DNA of 6,805 bases from Chitinophagaceae bacterium (GTDB lineage Bacteria > Bacteroidota > Bacteroidia > Chitinophagales > Chitinophagaceae). Below, in pieces: positions 5,600-6,805 of this stretch. The position numbers and the translations under genes were made by a program. The DNA is taken from contig PMUF01000166.1 in NCBI GenBank assembly GCA_003167015.1, forward strand, positions 3,095 through 9,899, written 5' to 3'. Position 1 is the first letter of the stretch, and every line of letters begins with the position of its first letter. A model generated the notes under the pieces. It made no database searches. It was not told the origin of the DNA and was given only the letters and a program-made list of their open reading frames with translations.

Positions 5600-6352
5600 A
5601 TGAAGAAAGTTATTTACGAATCCTTGTTGGCGAAGAAAAATAAGGGTCAGCGGTCTTTCGCCGTGCTGATAGATCCGGACAATGTGAATGCGTCAAAGCT
5701 CGATGAGCTGACCGCCCTTGCCGTCGGGGCAGGAGTAGACTATTTACTTGTCGGAGGCAGCCTTGTCATTTCGAACCACCTGGATGAGGTTGTACAACAT
5801 ATCCGGCGGAATTGCAGTATTCCGGTCATTCTTTTTCCTGGTACTCCATCACAGGTCTCGCGGTATGCCGACGGCCTTCTTTATCTTTCCCTGATCTCCG
5901 GTCGTAATCCGGAACTGCTGATCGGTCAGCATGTCATCTCGGCGCCTGCCGTCAGAAAAAGCGGGCTGGAAATCATTTCGACCGGTTATATGGTCATCGA
6001 TGGAGGTGCGCCGACGACAGTCTCTTATATCAGCAATGCCACCCCTATTCCGGCCGACAAGAATGAGATTGCGCTGTGCACGGCTATGGCGGGGGAGATG
6101 CTGGGGATGAAACTGATCTATATGGATGCGGGCAGCGGAGCCAGGCATCCTATCCGCGAAGAAATGATAGCCTCTGTGGCCAGCCATATCGATATTCCGC
6201 TGGTCGTGGGCGGCGGTATCCGCGACCCTGAAAAGGCCTATCTCAACTGTAAAGCCGGGGCCAATGTCATCGTCGTCGGCAATGCCATCGAAAAAGATGC
6301 AAACCTGATCAAGGAGATGGCCGATGCCGTACACTCCGTCGCGGTCACTTAG
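5600..6352 (+). CDS. Geranylgeranylglyceryl phosphate synthase family prenyltransferase (bacterial group II)
   Basis: A 250-residue TIM-barrel protein of the GGGP synthase/PcrB family, which joins an isoprenyl diphosphate to sn-glycerol-1-phosphate through an ether bond, the first prenyl transfer of archaeal-type lipid synthesis. Visible motifs in order are AVLIDPD (21-27; the aspartates place Mg2+ and diphosphate), LLVGGS (49-54), ILFPG (77-81), LSLISGRNPELLIG (96-109), STGYMVIDGG (127-136), IYMDAGSGA (173-181), VVGGGIRDP (202-210) and VIVVGN (223-228). The last motifs form the standard phosphate-binding end of the barrel. Length and motifs fit the larger group II enzymes; homologues from Chitinophaga and Flavobacterium have been studied biochemically and structurally. 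Whether geranylgeranyl or a shorter chain is used cannot be read here. The start is fixed by an in-frame TAG two codons upstream (5594-5596). A membrane protein gene follows after 37 bases and may share the transcript. Confidence 0.95.
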   Translation: MKKVIYESLLAKKNKGQRSFAVLIDPDNVNASKLDELTALAVGAGVDYLLVGGSLVISNHLDEVVQHIRRNCSIPVILFPGTPSQVSRYADGLLYLSLISGRNPELLIGQHVISAPAVRKSGLEIISTGYMVIDGGAPTTVSYISNATPIPADKNEIALCTAMAGEMLGMKLIYMDAGSGARHPIREEMIASVASHIDIPLVVGGGIRDPEKAYLNCKAGANVIVVGNAIEKDANLIKEMADAVHSVAVT

Positions 6353-6389
6353 CGTTATTGAGAGCAAACTACTGATCCTTCAACAAAAT

Positions 6390-6805
6390 ATGAACCTGTT
6401 TACACGGCTATTGAATGCCGGGATCACGGAGCAGTTAACTGCCTATGATCGTCGCCAAACCAAAGTTTTCAACAGTTGCAATCTGGCGGGAATGCTGATT
6501 GCCCTCTTAAGACTTGCCTATCTTTCATTCGGTTCCCCTAACCATTATCCTGGATTTGTATTGTTCGTCAATGCCTTTCCCCTGTTGATCTGTGGGTCAA
6601 TGCTCATTTGCATGTTCCTGCAATTCTTCCAGACGTCTATCGTTATTTCCTTTCTTTGCTTTCCGGCTGCGATTGTAGTGATGGCCTGGCTGACCGGGGA
6701 CAGGGAATTGGAAATCTATCTTTTTCTCTATCTTTTCTTTGTCTTCTTTTTCCTGCATCACCGATGGCACATCCTATTGGCGTTTTGCTGGGTAACGTCG
6801 TGTAT
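6390..6805 (+). CDS. Polytopic membrane protein, N-terminal part, probable sensor of a signalling protein (3' end outside window)
   Basis: The frame stays open from ATG 6390 to the window edge, giving 138 complete codons. After a polar, basic N-terminus (about 1-27, containing TAYDRRQTK) come at least five hydrophobic segments at about 30-47, 54-80, 84-101, 107-122 and 127-138 onward, separated by very short loops such as LTGDRELEI and HHRWH. This resembles the N-terminal membrane region of Chitinophagaceae sensor histidine kinases or related signalling proteins, where a cytoplasmic output domain follows; that domain would lie beyond the window, so the function is a guess. An in-frame ATG at 6324 would add 22 residues and overlap the GGGP synthase gene; I prefer 6390 because it starts directly on the MNLFTRLL segment. 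The 37-base gap to the preceding gene permits co-transcription. The coding strand is notably T-rich, as expected for hydrophobic segments. Confidence 0.75.
   Translation, partial: MNLFTRLLNAGITEQLTAYDRRQTKVFNSCNLAGMLIALLRLAYLSFGSPNHYPGFVLFVNAFPLLICGSMLICMFLQFFQTSIVISFLCFPAAIVVMAWLTGDRELEIYLFLYLFFVFFFLHHRWHILLAFCWVTSC

Noticed and set aside
5849..6367. 172-codon minus-strand frame antisense to the GGGP synthase gene
   Set aside because: All synthase motifs are on the plus strand in this interval, and the antisense product is an Asp/Arg/Ile-rich shadow.

Overview
The window reads as a chromosomal stretch of a Bacteroidota bacterium, most likely of the Chitinophagaceae. The case rests on a GldB-type gliding lipoprotein, a very long B12-dependent ribonucleotide reductase of the type common in that group, a bacterial geranylgeranylglyceryl phosphate (GGGP) synthase-like protein resembling the Chitinophaga enzymes, absence of clear Shine-Dalgarno sequences, and a few weak matches to the Bacteroidota -33/-7 promoter pattern. 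Base composition is near 50% GC inside genes and clearly AT-richer between them. The family assignment is inference from protein resemblance; no search was run.

Layout. The left edge holds the 3' half of gldB (plus strand, cut by the window). It meets a convergent two-helix membrane protein of the YcxB-like family (minus strand), with the two stop codons directly abutting. Between that gene and the next large gene lie about 445 bases. They contain a very small predicted lipoprotein gene on the minus strand (44 codons), its intrinsic terminator, a strong imperfect palindrome in its upstream region, and the probable terminator of the large gene. The centre is occupied by nrdJ (minus strand, 1147 codons), a class II ribonucleotide reductase with its catalytic cysteines intact and a cysteine-rich zinc/redox tail on a flexible tether. 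Upstream of nrdJ, after a 230-base AT-rich gap, is a small GNAT acetyltransferase, also on the minus strand. A 190-base divergent intergenic region separates it from a plus-strand pair: the GGGP synthase-like prenyltransferase and, 37 bases later, a polytopic membrane protein cut by the right edge that looks like the sensor part of a signalling protein.

How the genes relate. No single pathway is evident; this looks like ordinary core-genome content, with DNA precursor synthesis (nrdJ), lipid synthesis (GGGP synthase) and cell-surface functions (gldB, small lipoprotein). I see no mobile element, CRISPR array, tRNA, rRNA or recognisable phage or defence gene. The least explained parts are the lipoprotein locus with its palindrome at about 1050-1340 and the possible coupling of an ether-lipid type enzyme to a membrane sensor at the right end.
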